Notes under the pieces: generated by a model
The model's database searches: none
Seen by the model: only the letters and a program-made list of their open reading frames with translations
What the model was told of the DNA's origin: nothing
In this document: positions 8,573 through 18,597 of the stretch, piece after piece
Layout of the letters: each line of letters opens with the position of its first letter
Position numbering within the stretch: the stretch's first letter is position 1
Assembly (NCBI GenBank): GCA_030836185.1
Contig: JAURQH010000029.1
Location: 1-56,973 of the forward strand
Length of the DNA: 56,973 nt
Direction of reading: 5' to 3'
From: Planctomycetota bacterium
Lineage (GTDB): Bacteria; Planctomycetota; Planctomycetia; Planctomycetales; Planctomycetaceae
Translations under genes and position numbers: made by a program

Positions 8573-8769
8573 ATGAACGGTGCAGCCCCCGTGGTTGTCA
8601 GGAATGCCAATACTCCCACCATTCCCAGCACCAAAATGATGGGAAGCATCCACCAGATTTTATTTTCTTTGATGAACATCAAAAATTCAGTCGCGAGTCC
8701 CAGTTGCTTATCCTGGCTCAGTTCCTCGAAACTCTTTTCGCTATTCGTTTCATCTTGTTGTTCGGGCAT
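8557..8769 (-). CDS. DUF5989 family small membrane protein (SxtK-like)
   Basis: The 70-residue protein has a polar N-terminus, a basic segment (FIKENKIWWMLP), one transmembrane helix (IILVLGMVGVLAFLT) and the typical ending APFIYTLF. This pattern is that of DUF5989, a small protein found downstream of SxtJ and NodU/CmcH-type carbamoyltransferases. Its role is unknown; association suggests a membrane accessory of the carbamoylation system. It is the last gene of the minus-strand cassette and ends inside the 3' end of the AOR gene. Confidence 0.85.
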   Translation of the reverse strand: MPEQQDETNSEKSFEELSQDKQLGLATEFLMFIKENKIWWMLPIILVLGMVGVLAFLTTTGAAPFIYTLF

Positions 8770-8830
8770 GGCGATTCTGGCCTGATCAAATTATTGGGAA
8801 TGTCTCTCGGAAGCGACTGACAATCTTGCT

Positions 8831-9238
8831 CTAGTATTGTCGAAAATAGCGTTCTTTACGAGAGGGAATTTCTTTCGGCTGCCAGTAACTGGTTTGGCTT
8901 CGGTTGATTGACAGTTGTAAGCGGTCACGTCCCATCATGCGAAAGACGAGCCCAATTGGCAGGAAAACCAATAGAAAGACAAGCAACATCAGGATCTCAC
9001 CAACGACCAACCCAATTGGCATCAGGATAAGTGAGAGCCCCAGAAAAACTGGTTTGAGAACGCTTGGGACGGCCATTCCCAGAAGGGCGAACAAGGCACC
9101 AATTCCCAAACAGATACTGATGACAAATGTTGTGGCCCCCCACAGCCATGCCAGAAAAGGAAGCATGATCAGAGAAAACCAGCCGAACTGTTTTAGTTGA
9201 CGGTTTTCGGGATTCCAGTTGAGTTGAACGAGTGCCAT
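8831..9238 (-). CDS. SxtJ family membrane protein
   Basis: The 135-residue protein starts with a short soluble stretch (LNWNPENRQLKQFGW). About four hydrophobic helices follow, the last running through LMLLVFLLVFLPIGLVFRMMG, and then a basic C-terminal tail (DRLQLSINRSQTSYWQPKE). This layout and tail are typical of the SxtJ family, named from the saxitoxin cluster, where it accompanies the carbamoyltransferase SxtI. Function is not established. It lies 38 bp downstream of the carbamoyltransferase and 61 bp upstream of the DUF5989 gene. Confidence 0.85.
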   Translation of the reverse strand: MALVQLNWNPENRQLKQFGWFSLIMLPFLAWLWGATTFVISICLGIGALFALLGMAVPSVLKPVFLGLSLILMPIGLVVGEILMLLVFLLVFLPIGLVFRMMGRDRLQLSINRSQTSYWQPKEIPSRKERYFRQY

Positions 9239-9276
9239 GATGATCTCTGAATGCTAATATTGCTTTGGTGTGTTGG

Positions 9277-11121
9277 TCAGTCGAGTTGGAATTGGGCAAG
9301 ATGTTCTTGCTGCTGCGATTCATCGACATCCAGTTTTTGATTTTTCTTTTCCACGACATGTCGTCCCAAAACGAGTACATCCATACCCGTCATCTGGAAG
9401 CAGCGGAATGCATCTTCGGGCGTACAGACGATGGGTTCTCCACGAACATTGAAACTGGTATTGATGAGAACCGGGCAATCGGTTTGATCGTAAAACTTCG
9501 TCATCAGATTATGCAGAACCGGGTTTCGTTCATCATCGACAGTTTGAACTCTGGCAGAATAATCGACGTGTGTGACCGCGGGGACAGTCGAACGGCTGTA
9601 GTTTAACTTCTCGATTCCAAATGCCTGTTCATATTCTTCCCCGAGTTCCTTGTTCCGAATTTGCTCATGCACGGGAGCCACCATGAGCATGTACGGGCTT
9701 TCTTCCCCCTCGCGCATTTCAAAATATTTGTGGACGTGTTCTTGTAAGACAATCGGAGCGAAAGGACGGAATGATTCGCGATATTTAATTTTCAGATTCA
9801 TGACCTGTTGCATTTCAGGACTGCGGGCATCACCGATGATGCTGCGTGATCCTAATGCTCGCGGTCCAAATTCCATACGTCCCTGAAACCAGCCGATGAC
9901 GTTCTCATCGGCGATCAGTTTGGCGACGTGCTCGCACATTTCATCATCGGTCTCAAACCGGGTGGATTCAACGCCTTCCTTCTGAAGGAACGATGAAACT
10001 TCTTCGTCACTGAATTCAGGGCCTAGTCGTGAACCGTGTTGTGCATCTTTACCAACAATTTTGCGAGGCTTGTCGAGTAATTGGTGCCAGATGAATTGTG
10101 CCGTGCCGAGTGCTCCCCCTGCATCTCCCGCAGCCGGTTGTATCCAAACCTGATCGAATGGGCCTTCTCGCAAAATCACTCCATTACCGACACAGTTCAG
10201 AGCGACTCCCCCTGCCATCACCAGGTTTTTCATGCCGGTGACTTCATGGACGTGACATGCGGTTTTCAGCATGATTTCTTCCGTCACTGCCTGCACTGAG
10301 GCTGCGAGATCCATTTCTCGCTGTGACAGTTCGGACTCCGGTTCTCGTGGGGGCGCTTCAAACAAACGATGAAACTTCTCGTTTGTCATGGTGAGTCCCT
10401 GGCAATAATTGAAGTAACTCATGTCCATGCGGAACGAGCCATCTTCTTTCAGGTCCATCAGTTGTTCACGAATGCGGTCAGCAAACACGGGGCGACCATA
10501 GGGCGCCAAACCCATGACTTTGTATTCACCACTGTTGACCAGAAAACCTGTGTAATAAGTAAACGCGGAATACAACAAACCCAGCGAATGAGGAAATCGA
10601 ATTTCCTGATCGAGCGTGATTTTGTTTCCTTCACCTCGGCCATAGCAAGTTGTTGACCATTCCCCCACGCCATCAAAGGTAATGATGGCGGCTTCTTCAA
10701 AAGGTGATGGGAAGAAAGCGCTGGCGGCATGAGACTCGTGATGATCGGTGAATACGAAACGTCCTTTGTAACGGTTTCGAAGACCTTTTCTCATCTCCCG
10801 AGGGAGATGCAATTTTTCCTTCAACCACAAAGGCATTGCTCGTCGGAATGAGCGATAGCCGAGAGGCGCAAACTTCAGATAGGTTTCGGTTAAGCGTTCA
10901 AATTTTGTGAACGGCTTATCATAGAAGCCGACGTAATCAAGATCTTCAGGAGAAAGACCGGCCTTGGAAAGACAGTAATCGATGGCGTTTTGTGGAAATC
11001 GATAATCATGTTTGACGCGCGTAAATCGCTCTTCCTGCGCAGCGGCAATGATTTCGCCATCGACGACCAATGCCGCTGCCGAATCGTGATAAAACGCCGA
11101 GATGCCAAGAATTGCCGTCAT
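9277..11121 (-). CDS. NodU/CmcH/SxtI family O-carbamoyltransferase
   Basis: The 614-residue protein has both domains of the family. The N-terminal ASKHA/Kae1-like part begins ILGISAFYHDSAAALV and includes AAQEERFTRVKHD, DHHESHAASAFFPSPF and TFDGVGEW. The C-terminal part includes WFQGRMEFGPRALGSRSI and LINTSFNVRGEPIV. Members transfer a carbamoyl group from carbamoyl phosphate, via carbamoyl-AMP, to a hydroxyl of a sugar or natural product. The genes that follow (SxtJ, DUF5989) and the SGNH-type gene before it form a recurring cassette. Placement behind lpxC and skp suggests an envelope glycan or lipid as acceptor, but that is inference. Confidence 0.93.
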   Translation of the reverse strand: MTAILGISAFYHDSAAALVVDGEIIAAAQEERFTRVKHDYRFPQNAIDYCLSKAGLSPEDLDYVGFYDKPFTKFERLTETYLKFAPLGYRSFRRAMPLWLKEKLHLPREMRKGLRNRYKGRFVFTDHHESHAASAFFPSPFEEAAIITFDGVGEWSTTCYGRGEGNKITLDQEIRFPHSLGLLYSAFTYYTGFLVNSGEYKVMGLAPYGRPVFADRIREQLMDLKEDGSFRMDMSYFNYCQGLTMTNEKFHRLFEAPPREPESELSQREMDLAASVQAVTEEIMLKTACHVHEVTGMKNLVMAGGVALNCVGNGVILREGPFDQVWIQPAAGDAGGALGTAQFIWHQLLDKPRKIVGKDAQHGSRLGPEFSDEEVSSFLQKEGVESTRFETDDEMCEHVAKLIADENVIGWFQGRMEFGPRALGSRSIIGDARSPEMQQVMNLKIKYRESFRPFAPIVLQEHVHKYFEMREGEESPYMLMVAPVHEQIRNKELGEEYEQAFGIEKLNYSRSTVPAVTHVDYSARVQTVDDERNPVLHNLMTKFYDQTDCPVLINTSFNVRGEPIVCTPEDAFRCFQMTGMDVLVLGRHVVEKKNQKLDVDESQQQEHLAQFQLD

Positions 11122-11171
11122 GAACGCGACTCGATTTCTATACCGATATCATATTGGACCTGTGGAACGAG

Positions 11172-12425
11172 TTACTCTCGAATCACAGGATTCTCATTGG
11201 TTTCAATTGTGATTTGTGTTTCGAGTCTATTATTTGAGGGAAGACCTGAAGAACTGGGTGCCAAATGTGAATTGAGAAAATCTCGCGATCTTTCAAACGC
11301 AAGCTTATGCCCAGCTTCATTCCAATGTGCATCGTACTCAAACGTCAAGCGGCTTTCGTTGGCTTGTTTCCACTTCACAAATGGAGAACTCAAATCGTGA
11401 AATGGGATGTCGAGACGTTCTGTGATTGAACGAATGGTCGGGCGGTAAGAGGACCGTAGCTCTAGGTTAGTGAGTTGGTGAGGAGGTGATTCCCCAAACT
11501 CATTCCGGTAAGGAACTCGAACCATCAACAATGGCACTTCTTTATTGCGACACTCTGATTGAATCTCAGAAAGTAAATATTCCATGACCGTGATTCGGGG
11601 ATCATCCTGAATCATAGTGGGATCCTCTTTAGACTTCCCTTTTTGCTTGGTAAGTTTTGTCTCTTCCTTACGATGATTTGAGAGTCGCTTTTAATAATTG
11701 ATCACGTAAGCGAGGTAGTTATAAAAGTAAGAGGTGTCTTTCAGTTTTTGTTTCAGACCGGAAGACCATCGCTCAGGGGGAGGAAGTGAAATATTGACTT
11801 CGCCCGTCTCTGAGAGATAAGCATGTGGTGCATTATCGGCTGTCTTTCTGACATTGTCATCAAAGTCGTTTCCAAAATGGAGAATCATCACCGCATCGTC
11901 ATTCTTGAGATTAGCTTGCACGAATCGGTCAAAGACCATTTTTTGTTGCAATGTTCCATAGCCGGGTAGCGAGTAATTGATGACGTTCCAATTCGGGAAT
12001 TCGGTCGCAATGTAGTCGCTGATTGATTTTCCCGGTTTGACACCCCATCCCCACCCATACGAATCTCCCAGAATATAGAGTGTTCGTTCTGTAGAGCTGT
12101 TTTGTTTGTGAGTGTGCCTGAATCCATGCTGATTGTAGGAAACCGGAATATTGAAATCGGTGGTGTGAAAAATCCCGGAAAACTTCGGCTTTCCGATAAA
12201 ACCCAATTCGGGGTCGTGTTGGTGAAAAGAACCAGAGGGATTCACAAATTCTGGGGAATATCCAATGACGCGAAAGATGAGTTCCCCACAAACAAAACTC
12301 ACCATGACGCCAAACGACAGCGCCAAAAGGATCAGCTTCAGTTTTCGGTTTCTCGGTTGTGAGGTTGTTTGAGTCTTTGTCCTGATTTCATTCACGAGAG
12401 CATCTCCACTGTTTCTTCTTCTCAA
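11172..12425 (-). pseudogene. SGNH/GDSL-type hydrolase interrupted by an in-frame stop
   Basis: Two pieces lie in the same reading frame: 12425-11691 (244 residues) and 11690-11172, separated only by a TAA at 11693-11691. The first piece has an N-terminal membrane anchor (about 31-52), the nucleophile motif GDSYGWG (Ser122), a Gly in PGYGT and the oxyanion motif FGNDFDDN (Asn185). The second, with an ATG at 11615, has DAHWN (AlgX/AlgJ-like Asp-His pair) and ends soon after. Ser and Asp/His are thus split. Translating through the stop gives a seamless protein of about 417 residues, with the linker KRLSNHRKEETKLTK joining the halves. It is therefore a nonsense-mutated gene, a sequencing error or a readthrough case. 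It is 50 bp upstream of the carbamoyltransferase. Confidence 0.82.
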
Positions 12426-12436
12426 CTGCTTTTATA

Positions 12437-13516
12437 TCAGGCTGCTTTTTGCTGATTCTCATTGCTGGTATCGAAAATTCGCGGTCCCACCAATGATTGT
12501 GGTCCATTACCCCAGGCATGCGACGCGACCGCTTTTTGAATTTCGTCTGCAACTTCTAACGCAGCCACGGCCGTCCAGCCATTGACGAGAGGCGTCGAAT
12601 TTGTTTTGACGCATTTGACGAAGTGGGTCAGTTCGGCGGTCAATGCGTCATCGTCAGAGACATCGGCATCAGTGACAGTGATGAATCGGCCAAACACGTC
12701 GTCTCGCAACTGCGCGATGTCAGCTCCGGGTTGAAAAGCCATTTCCACCGGAGAGACTCCAGCGAGAAGCTCTGCTCCGGGAGCATACTGTTTCACTTCA
12801 CGAGTGGTGAAATCAACGGTCGTGCATCCGCTTTCCGAGAAAATTTGCATCGCACGACCGGCAGTTGGATTAATCCGGCTTGCGGAAACATCGGCGATGC
12901 AGCCGTTTTCAAATTCAAGCCGAGCTTGAACGGCATCTTCCTGTTTTCCAAACAAAGAGATCCCAAACGCTTGAACACTTTTCAGTTCAGACTGAACCAA
13001 ACCCAAAATCAGGTCGAGGTCGTGGATCATCAGGTCGTGAACGATGCTGATGTCGGTTGAACGGAACGAAAACGAACTGAGTCGTTCGGATTTGATGTAT
13101 TTAGGGTTTTGGCAGAGAGGTTCTGCGGCAACGGTGGCGGGATTGAATCGCTCCACATGGCCGACTTGCAGAGTGAGTCCTTTTTTGTCTGCCATCTCGG
13201 CGATTTGACGAGCATCACTGACATTACCAGCCAGCGGTTTTTCCATCATCATTGGAATGCCGTGAGACACACACTCTTTTGCAACTTCCAAATGAGCAAA
13301 GGTCGGTACCGCAATCGAGGCCGCTTCAATGTGTGGCAGCATTTCACGATAGTCGGCGTACCATTCACAACCCCAGCTCTCGGCGGCTTCACGGCCACGT
13401 TCTTCGGAAGAGTCGGCCACTCCAACCAGAATGACACCTTCTATTCCCGCAAGAATACGAGCGTGATGGCGTCCAAGCGCGCCCACTCCGATAACACCAA
13501 CTTTGAGGTCGTTCAT
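12437..13516 (-). CDS. Gfo/Idh/MocA family NAD(P)-dependent oxidoreductase
   Basis: From ATG 13516 the protein has 359 residues. The Rossmann motif GVIGVGALGRHHARI is at the N-terminus, the family EKPLA motif follows (MMEKPLAGN), and the substrate domain includes VGHVERFNPAT and HDLMIHDLDL. The longer open frame upstream of 13516 reads into lpxC and lacks family similarity, so the internal ATG is chosen. It starts 17 bp after the lpxC stop. The HVERFNPA segment and the lpxC link recall GnnA-type UDP-GlcNAc 3-dehydrogenases that make amino-sugar lipid A; no GnnB aminotransferase gene is in the window, so this is only a hypothesis. Confidence 0.85.
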   Translation of the reverse strand: MNDLKVGVIGVGALGRHHARILAGIEGVILVGVADSSEERGREAAESWGCEWYADYREMLPHIEAASIAVPTFAHLEVAKECVSHGIPMMMEKPLAGNVSDARQIAEMADKKGLTLQVGHVERFNPATVAAEPLCQNPKYIKSERLSSFSFRSTDISIVHDLMIHDLDLILGLVQSELKSVQAFGISLFGKQEDAVQARLEFENGCIADVSASRINPTAGRAMQIFSESGCTTVDFTTREVKQYAPGAELLAGVSPVEMAFQPGADIAQLRDDVFGRFITVTDADVSDDDALTAELTHFVKCVKTNSTPLVNGWTAVAALEVADEIQKAVASHAWGNGPQSLVGPRIFDTSNENQQKAA

Positions 13517-13533
13517 AATATTGTTTTTCAGTT

Positions 13534-14418
13534 TCAGGCGACATGCGAGGTCGGTGGGACAGACTGTTGTCTGTTCGCAGCCTCGATATTTTGGGCGAGT
13601 TGTTGATTCAAGTGATGTCCTGAACGCCAAGCTGTGATGTGACCTTTTAAGTCACATCCCAAAAGGGCAAAATCTCCGATGGCATCCAGAATTTTATGAC
13701 GGACGCATTCATCGACGGCCCGCAACGTGTTTCCAATCACTCCGTCTTCACCGTAGACGAGTAGATCTTTCTCAGTCACACGTTGCCCATAACCGGCAGC
13801 CTTTAACGTCGCCACTTCAGATTCCAGGACGAATGTTCTGGCGAAGGCGATTTCCTGCAAGAATGTTTCTGGTGTGACGTTGACCGTGAATGTTTGTGGA
13901 GGAATGGGAGAACTATGACCGTAATCCAAGTGATAGGTAATCACCAAACCCTCGGACATGTGAGGGCGAATCTGGACACTGGCATCACCTCGCTCAGACT
14001 CTACTTCCAGAGCTTGTTCAATCCGTAAGGACGAGCGCAACGCCGACTGTTCCACAATTCCAGCCGCAAGTAACTCTTCGACAAACGGTCGACAGGAACC
14101 ATCCACACCGGGAACTTCCGCCGCATCGATTTCGATCAGGCAGTTATCAATCTGTAATCCTGCCAATGCTGCCAAAACATGTTCGGTCAGTTCGACGCGA
14201 GCATTGCCGTTGACGAGAGACGTTCGACGATGAGTCGATTCCAAAAAAGCCAACGAGACCGGGACATCGGGCTGACCTTTCAGGTCAACACGATGAAAAA
14301 CCACACCGGTATTTTCGGGAGCCGGATGAAATCGGAGGCTGACATCGACGCCGGAGAAAAGTCCGAATCCACAGATTTCGGCATTTCGCTTGAGTGTCTT
14401 TTGCCGTCGTTCGGCCAT
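13534..14418 (-). CDS. lpxC: UDP-3-O-acyl-N-acetylglucosamine deacetylase
   Basis: From ATG 14418 (MAERRQKTLKRN) the protein has 294 residues, normal for LpxC. It performs the committed step of lipid A synthesis. Zinc ligands are His80 (LTEHVLAALAGL), His241 and Asp245 (VDECVRHKILDAIGD); the catalytic His268 lies in RSGHHLNQQLA. All match the expected spacing of the E. coli enzyme. ATG 14433 is another possible start; the open frame upstream to 14547 has no LpxC similarity. It lies between a Skp-like chaperone gene and a Gfo/Idh oxidoreductase. Its presence shows that this organism makes lipid A. Confidence 0.95.
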   Translation of the reverse strand: MAERRQKTLKRNAEICGFGLFSGVDVSLRFHPAPENTGVVFHRVDLKGQPDVPVSLAFLESTHRRTSLVNGNARVELTEHVLAALAGLQIDNCLIEIDAAEVPGVDGSCRPFVEELLAAGIVEQSALRSSLRIEQALEVESERGDASVQIRPHMSEGLVITYHLDYGHSSPIPPQTFTVNVTPETFLQEIAFARTFVLESEVATLKAAGYGQRVTEKDLLVYGEDGVIGNTLRAVDECVRHKILDAIGDFALLGCDLKGHITAWRSGHHLNQQLAQNIEAANRQQSVPPTSHVA

Positions 14419-14564
14419 TGTCTTGTCCCGCATCTCGAACAGACAGGTAAATCGTTGGAAGATGATACGAGTCAACCGACAACGAAGAAAACTCCTTCGC
14501 TGCCGGTCAGGCTCGTCGTCAGCATAAGCCTCACCGTAAATCGGCAAGACGATAGATCAAATCA

Positions 14565-15176
14565 TTATTGGGATGATGTCGCACCGGGAGCAGCAGCTGT
14601 TTTCTGATACTTCTTGTTCAGATATTCGAGCACTGCTTCGGTGATATCGTTTTCCGGGTTATGGTAAACGACTTGGCGATTCATCCCGTTGATGACGCCA
14701 CGGGCATCATCTTCCTGACTCAGTTCAGTACGATTAAATCGCAGAACGAGCGTGTACTTGTAGTACTCGGCGTACATTTTGACGGCCGATTGCACTTCCA
14801 TGTACACTTCTTTGTAAATTTGCGATTCCTTACGCAGGAAATCACGTTGCATCACTTTACGGCGAGCGTCAATCTCGGCCGCTTTGGAAGCAAGTTGCGC
14901 TTCTGCTTGAGCGTAACCAGGTGATGTTTCGGTCATCATCTGCAACTTCAAAGACAGCGCTTTGATTCCTTCGACATCGGCTTTGATGGTTTCTTCGGAA
15001 CCGGCGATTTCGTTCTTCAGTCCTTCACGCAAGGCTTCAAACTTTTTGTATTGTTTGAAAACTTGTGCCATGTCAATCAAGGCGACTTTGTGAGGGTCTG
15101 ATTGTGCCTCGGCACGAACCAATCCCATTCCACAGATCATCGCCACAGCAGCGGTAAATACGACGAGCTTCTTCAC
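14565..15176 (-). CDS. skp: OmpH/Skp family periplasmic chaperone
   Basis: The 203-residue protein starts at GTG 15176 and has a signal peptide (residues 1-22, VKKLVVFTAAVAMICGMG...). A short strand (KVALIDMAQVFKQYKKF) follows, then a long charged coiled-coil of about 70 residues, then a return segment. This is the Skp/OmpH tentacle architecture. Skp chaperones carry outer-membrane proteins through the periplasm. AAAGGAG about 8 bases before the GTG decides the start; in-frame ATGs upstream (as at 15206) give a leader with no signal sequence. The C-terminus has an Ala/Pro-rich tail. It heads the skp-lpxC-Gfo/Idh series. Confidence 0.85.
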   Translation of the reverse strand: MKKLVVFTAAVAMICGMGLVRAEAQSDPHKVALIDMAQVFKQYKKFEALREGLKNEIAGSEETIKADVEGIKALSLKLQMMTETSPGYAQAEAQLASKAAEIDARRKVMQRDFLRKESQIYKEVYMEVQSAVKMYAEYYKYTLVLRFNRTELSQEDDARGVINGMNRQVVYHNPENDITEAVLEYLNKKYQKTAAAPGATSSQ

Positions 15177-15519
15177 GATATGCACTCCTTTGCAAATGCC
15201 GTTCATTCGGCGTGTTTCACAAGTCCCTTTGTGACAGGGTCCCTTATCCACGGGGTCGGAGTTTTGGCAAAATCTGCCGATTGCGTCAATACGAGCCAAC
15301 CCCCCGTAGCATCGTTTTTTGGGGAACTTTCTGAAATAATGCGGTTTCGGTTCGTTCAACACATTTGTTGAGCACCCGAGATTGCATTCGGATCCCGCCA
15401 CTTTAGACTGGTTCTACAGAGTCATTGTCCGTTTTGCGAACATTTGCGGCCTGCGAGGCGTCTCGTTAATCGAGGTCTCGAAACCGACAATATTACTGAA
15501 CTGATGGAAAGACGCTTTC
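15177..15519. other. Divergent intergenic region between skp and leuS
   Basis: This 343-bp region must contain promoters for the minus-strand envelope operon and for leuS. A small perfect hairpin, TCAACA-CATT-TGTTGA, lies at 15356-15371. I looked for a T-box antiterminator before leuS and did not find its conserved core. No other gene is evident. Confidence 0.4.
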
Positions 15520-18324
15520 ATGCCACGTTACGACGCCCGACGCATCGAACCCAAATGGCAGGAATTCTGGGATCAAAATCAAACCTTTCGCGCACCAGGC
15601 GGTGTGCCTAAGGGACCGAAATATTACGCACTCGATATGTTCCCCTATCCGTCGGGCAGCGGCTTGCATGTCGGACACCCTGAAGGATACACGGCAACCG
15701 ATATTGTCTCGCGCTACAAACGAATGAACGGCGTCAACGTGATGCACCCCATGGGCTGGGATGCCTTCGGTCTTCCCGCCGAACAATACGCCATCGAAAC
15801 GGGAACACACCCTCGCGTTACCACTTACAAGAATATTGATACCTTCCGGCGCCAACTCAAAAGTCTCGGCTTCAGTTACGACTGGAGTCGAGAGATTGCA
15901 ACCACCGACATCGAATACGTGCGTTGGACACAGTGGATCTTTCTCCAATTGTTTAATACCTGGTACGACCCGGAATTCGTCTGGACCGGACCCGATGGCA
16001 AAGAGCGGACCGGTAAAGGGCGACCAATAGACGAGCTTCCCATCCCCGATGATGTTCAGGGAGAGGATGCGATTCGCGCATTTCAAGACGATCACCGTCT
16101 TGCCTATCAGTCACACGCTCCCGTCAACTGGTGTCCCGCATTGGGAACCGTTCTCGCCAACGAAGAAGTGACCGCCGACGGTAAAAGTGATCGTGGAAAC
16201 CACCCTGTCGAACGTCGGGCGTTGCGACAATGGATGTTGCGCATCACGTCTTACGCGGATCGACTTGGCAGCGAATTGGACGGTGTCGACTGGTCCGATT
16301 CGATCAAGTTATTGCAACGAAACTGGATCGGCAGAAGTATCGGAGCTGAGGTCGATTTCTATATTGGTGACGACTTCGATTCGTGGAAAAAGTCACGCTC
16401 TCAAAATGGCTTACCCAGTGCAGCCGATGATGATGTCTTGCGCGTCTACACGACCCGACCGGATACGTTGTTCGGTGCAACGTACATGGTCATCGCACCC
16501 GAGCATCCCTATGTCGAGAGATTAACAACCGACGACCACCAAGACGCTGTTGAAGAATACTGTCGCAAAGCGGGTCTCAAAAGTGACCTCGACCGAACCG
16601 ATCTCGCCAAAGAGAAATCGGGCGTCTTCACGGGAAGCTATGCCGTCAATCCCGTCAATGGGGAAAAGATCCCGGTTTGGATCGCCGACTATGTTTTAGT
16701 GAGTTACGGCACCGGTGCCATCATGGCGGTTCCCGCTCATGACGAACGCGACCTCGAATTTGCACAACAATTCGATTTGCCAGTCATCGAAGTGGTCGAA
16801 ACCCCCGATGATACTCCCAATCTTGGCTTCACGGGTGAAGGAACAGCCATCAACTCGGGCGAGTTTACCGGCACTCCAACTGCCGACTTCAAACGGAAAA
16901 TTATCGAAAAACTTGATCAGGAAGGGATCGGTAAGAAAGCCGTCAACTTCAAGTTAAGAGACTGGCTCTTTTCCCGTCAACGATATTGGGGAGAGCCGTT
17001 CCCGATCTGGCACGAACTCGATGACGAAGGCAATCCCACGGGACGAATTGAAGCGGTTGATGAAACCGAACTTCCCGTCGAACTTCCCGACATGGAAGAC
17101 TTCAAGCCGAAAGGGACACCCGAACCGCCGCTCTCATTCGCACCCGATGAGTGGCTGAATAAAACTGACGATGACGGCACACGCTGGAAACGTGAAACCA
17201 ATAGCATGCCGCAATGGGCGGGAAGTTGCTGGTACTATCTTCGCTATTGCGATCCGCAAAACGGCGAGGCGTTCATTGATCCCGAGAAAGAGAAATACTG
17301 GTTGCCCGTCGATCTTTACATCGGTGGAGTCGAACACGCGGTGTTGCATTTGTTGTACTCGCGCTTCTGGCACAAGGTTCTCTTTGATTTGGGACACGTC
17401 ACCTGTCCCGAGCCTTTCCAGAAACTTGTCAATCAGGGAATGATTCTCGGCGAGGCGGAGTTGTCTGGTTATCAGGATGGTTCTGGAAACTGGATCTCGG
17501 CTAAAGATGTTCCCGATGGATTTGATGGCAAGACCGTTTCAGTCTCGGCTGAGGATGTCGAGAAGAAAGGGGAATCTTTTGTATTAAAAGAGAATCCCGC
17601 AATCGTCGTTGATTCTCGCGCTCATAAAATGTCCAAGTCTCGTGGTAATGTGATCAACCCGGATGATGTGACCGCCGATTATGGTGCCGATTCTTTACGT
17701 CTTTATGAGATGTTTATGGGACCGCTCGAACAAACCAAGCCGTGGAGTATGTCGGGCGTCGAGGGAGTCTATCGCTTCCTCTCGCGTGTGTGGCGTATGG
17801 TTGTCGATGATCGTGCCGAAGAGGTGCAATTGAACGCAGCCGTTCAGGATGTTGAACCCAACGATGATCAGCTTCGTATTTTGCATAAGACGATCAAAGC
17901 CGTCACTGAAGATATCGAGAAGCTGTCTTTCAATACGGCCATCAGTCGCATGATGGAATTCACGAACGAATTGAGCGGCCATGATGTGCGGCCGAAGGCG
18001 ATTCTCGAACCGTTTGTCTTGTTGTTGAGCCCGTTTGCGCCGCATTTGGCCGAAGAGTTATGGCAGTTGCTGGGTCACGACGAGTCCCTCGCTTATGCAG
18101 ACTGGCCACAGCATGACGAATCCAAATTAGTAGAAACAGAAGTCGAAATTCCCGTTCAGATCAAAGGCAAAGTTCGTGGTCGAGTGAAGGTGTCTCCCGA
18201 TGCCGATCAAGAGACCATGATTGCCGCCGCCAAAAGTGTGGTCGCCGACCAAATTGAAGGCAAAGAGATCATTAAAACAATCGCCGTCCCCGGGCGGATG
18301 GTCAATTTTGTAGTCAAAGGGTAA
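15520..18324 (+). CDS. leuS: Leucyl-tRNA synthetase
   Basis: The 934-residue protein is a full-length class I LeuRS. It starts [16 protein letters not shown], has the HIGH-equivalent HVGH (residues 50-53, in [16 protein letters not shown]), a CP1 editing domain with [12 protein letters not shown], and KMSKS at 703-707 ([10 protein letters not shown]). The C-terminal anticodon-binding and tail region ends [14 protein letters not shown]. It charges tRNA-Leu in the cytosol. An S4-domain gene follows after 6 bp and is probably translated from the same message. Confidence 0.97.
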   Translation: MPRYDARRIEPKWQEFWDQNQTFRAPGGVPKGPKYYALDMFPYPSGSGLHVGHPEGYTATDIVSRYKRMNGVNVMHPMGWDAFGLPAEQYAIETGTHPRVTTYKNIDTFRRQLKSLGFSYDWSREIATTDIEYVRWTQWIFLQLFNTWYDPEFVWTGPDGKERTGKGRPIDELPIPDDVQGEDAIRAFQDDHRLAYQSHAPVNWCPALGTVLANEEVTADGKSDRGNHPVERRALRQWMLRITSYADRLGSELDGVDWSDSIKLLQRNWIGRSIGAEVDFYIGDDFDSWKKSRSQNGLPSAADDDVLRVYTTRPDTLFGATYMVIAPEHPYVERLTTDDHQDAVEEYCRKAGLKSDLDRTDLAKEKSGVFTGSYAVNPVNGEKIPVWIADYVLVSYGTGAIMAVPAHDERDLEFAQQFDLPVIEVVETPDDTPNLGFTGEGTAINSGEFTGTPTADFKRKIIEKLDQEGIGKKAVNFKLRDWLFSRQRYWGEPFPIWHELDDEGNPTGRIEAVDETELPVELPDMEDFKPKGTPEPPLSFAPDEWLNKTDDDGTRWKRETNSMPQWAGSCWYYLRYCDPQNGEAFIDPEKEKYWLPVDLYIGGVEHAVLHLLYSRFWHKVLFDLGHVTCPEPFQKLVNQGMILGEAELSGYQDGSGNWISAKDVPDGFDGKTVSVSAEDVEKKGESFVLKENPAIVVDSRAHKMSKSRGNVINPDDVTADYGADSLRLYEMFMGPLEQTKPWSMSGVEGVYRFLSRVWRMVVDDRAEEVQLNAAVQDVEPNDDQLRILHKTIKAVTEDIEKLSFNTAISRMMEFTNELSGHDVRPKAILEPFVLLLSPFAPHLAEELWQLLGHDESLAYADWPQHDESKLVETEVEIPVQIKGKVRGRVKVSPDADQETMIAAAKSVVADQIEGKEIIKTIAVPGRMVNFVVKG

Positions 18325-18330
18325 TCCAAC

Positions 18331-18588
18331 GTGTCCGAAAAACCAGTTGATGACGGCTCGATTAGGCTCGATCAATTGCTGAAAGTGAGCGGATTGGCTC
18401 AAACCGGTGGTCACGCCAAAATGGTGATCCAGGGGGGAGAGGTGGTTGTGAATGGCGAAATTGAGACCCGTCGTCGACGTAAGTTGTTTGCTGGTGACAA
18501 GATCGAGTATAATGGGGAAACTGTTGTCATCGACGAAGGGGATTCTGGGTCGGACCGTGCCGAGGAATCGAGTCCTGATCGGCCTTGA
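18331..18588 (+). CDS. S4 RNA-binding domain protein (YbcJ/RqcP-like)
   Basis: The 85-residue protein starts at GTG 18331, 6 bp after leuS. It consists almost wholly of an S4 fold: IRLDQLLKVSGLAQTGGHAK, then VIQGGEVVVNGEIETRRRRK and LFAGDKIEYNGETVVI. An acidic tail follows. Small S4 proteins bind structured RNA such as rRNA or stalled ribosome-tRNA complexes. The exact member of this group cannot be told from sequence alone. Close linkage to leuS suggests cotranscription. Confidence 0.85.
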   Translation: MSEKPVDDGSIRLDQLLKVSGLAQTGGHAKMVIQGGEVVVNGEIETRRRRKLFAGDKIEYNGETVVIDEGDSGSDRAEESSPDRP

Positions 18589-18597
18589 GTGAATTGC

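Noticed and set aside
15177-15519. T-box leader before leuS
   Set aside because: No conserved antiterminator core or specifier stem could be found by eye.
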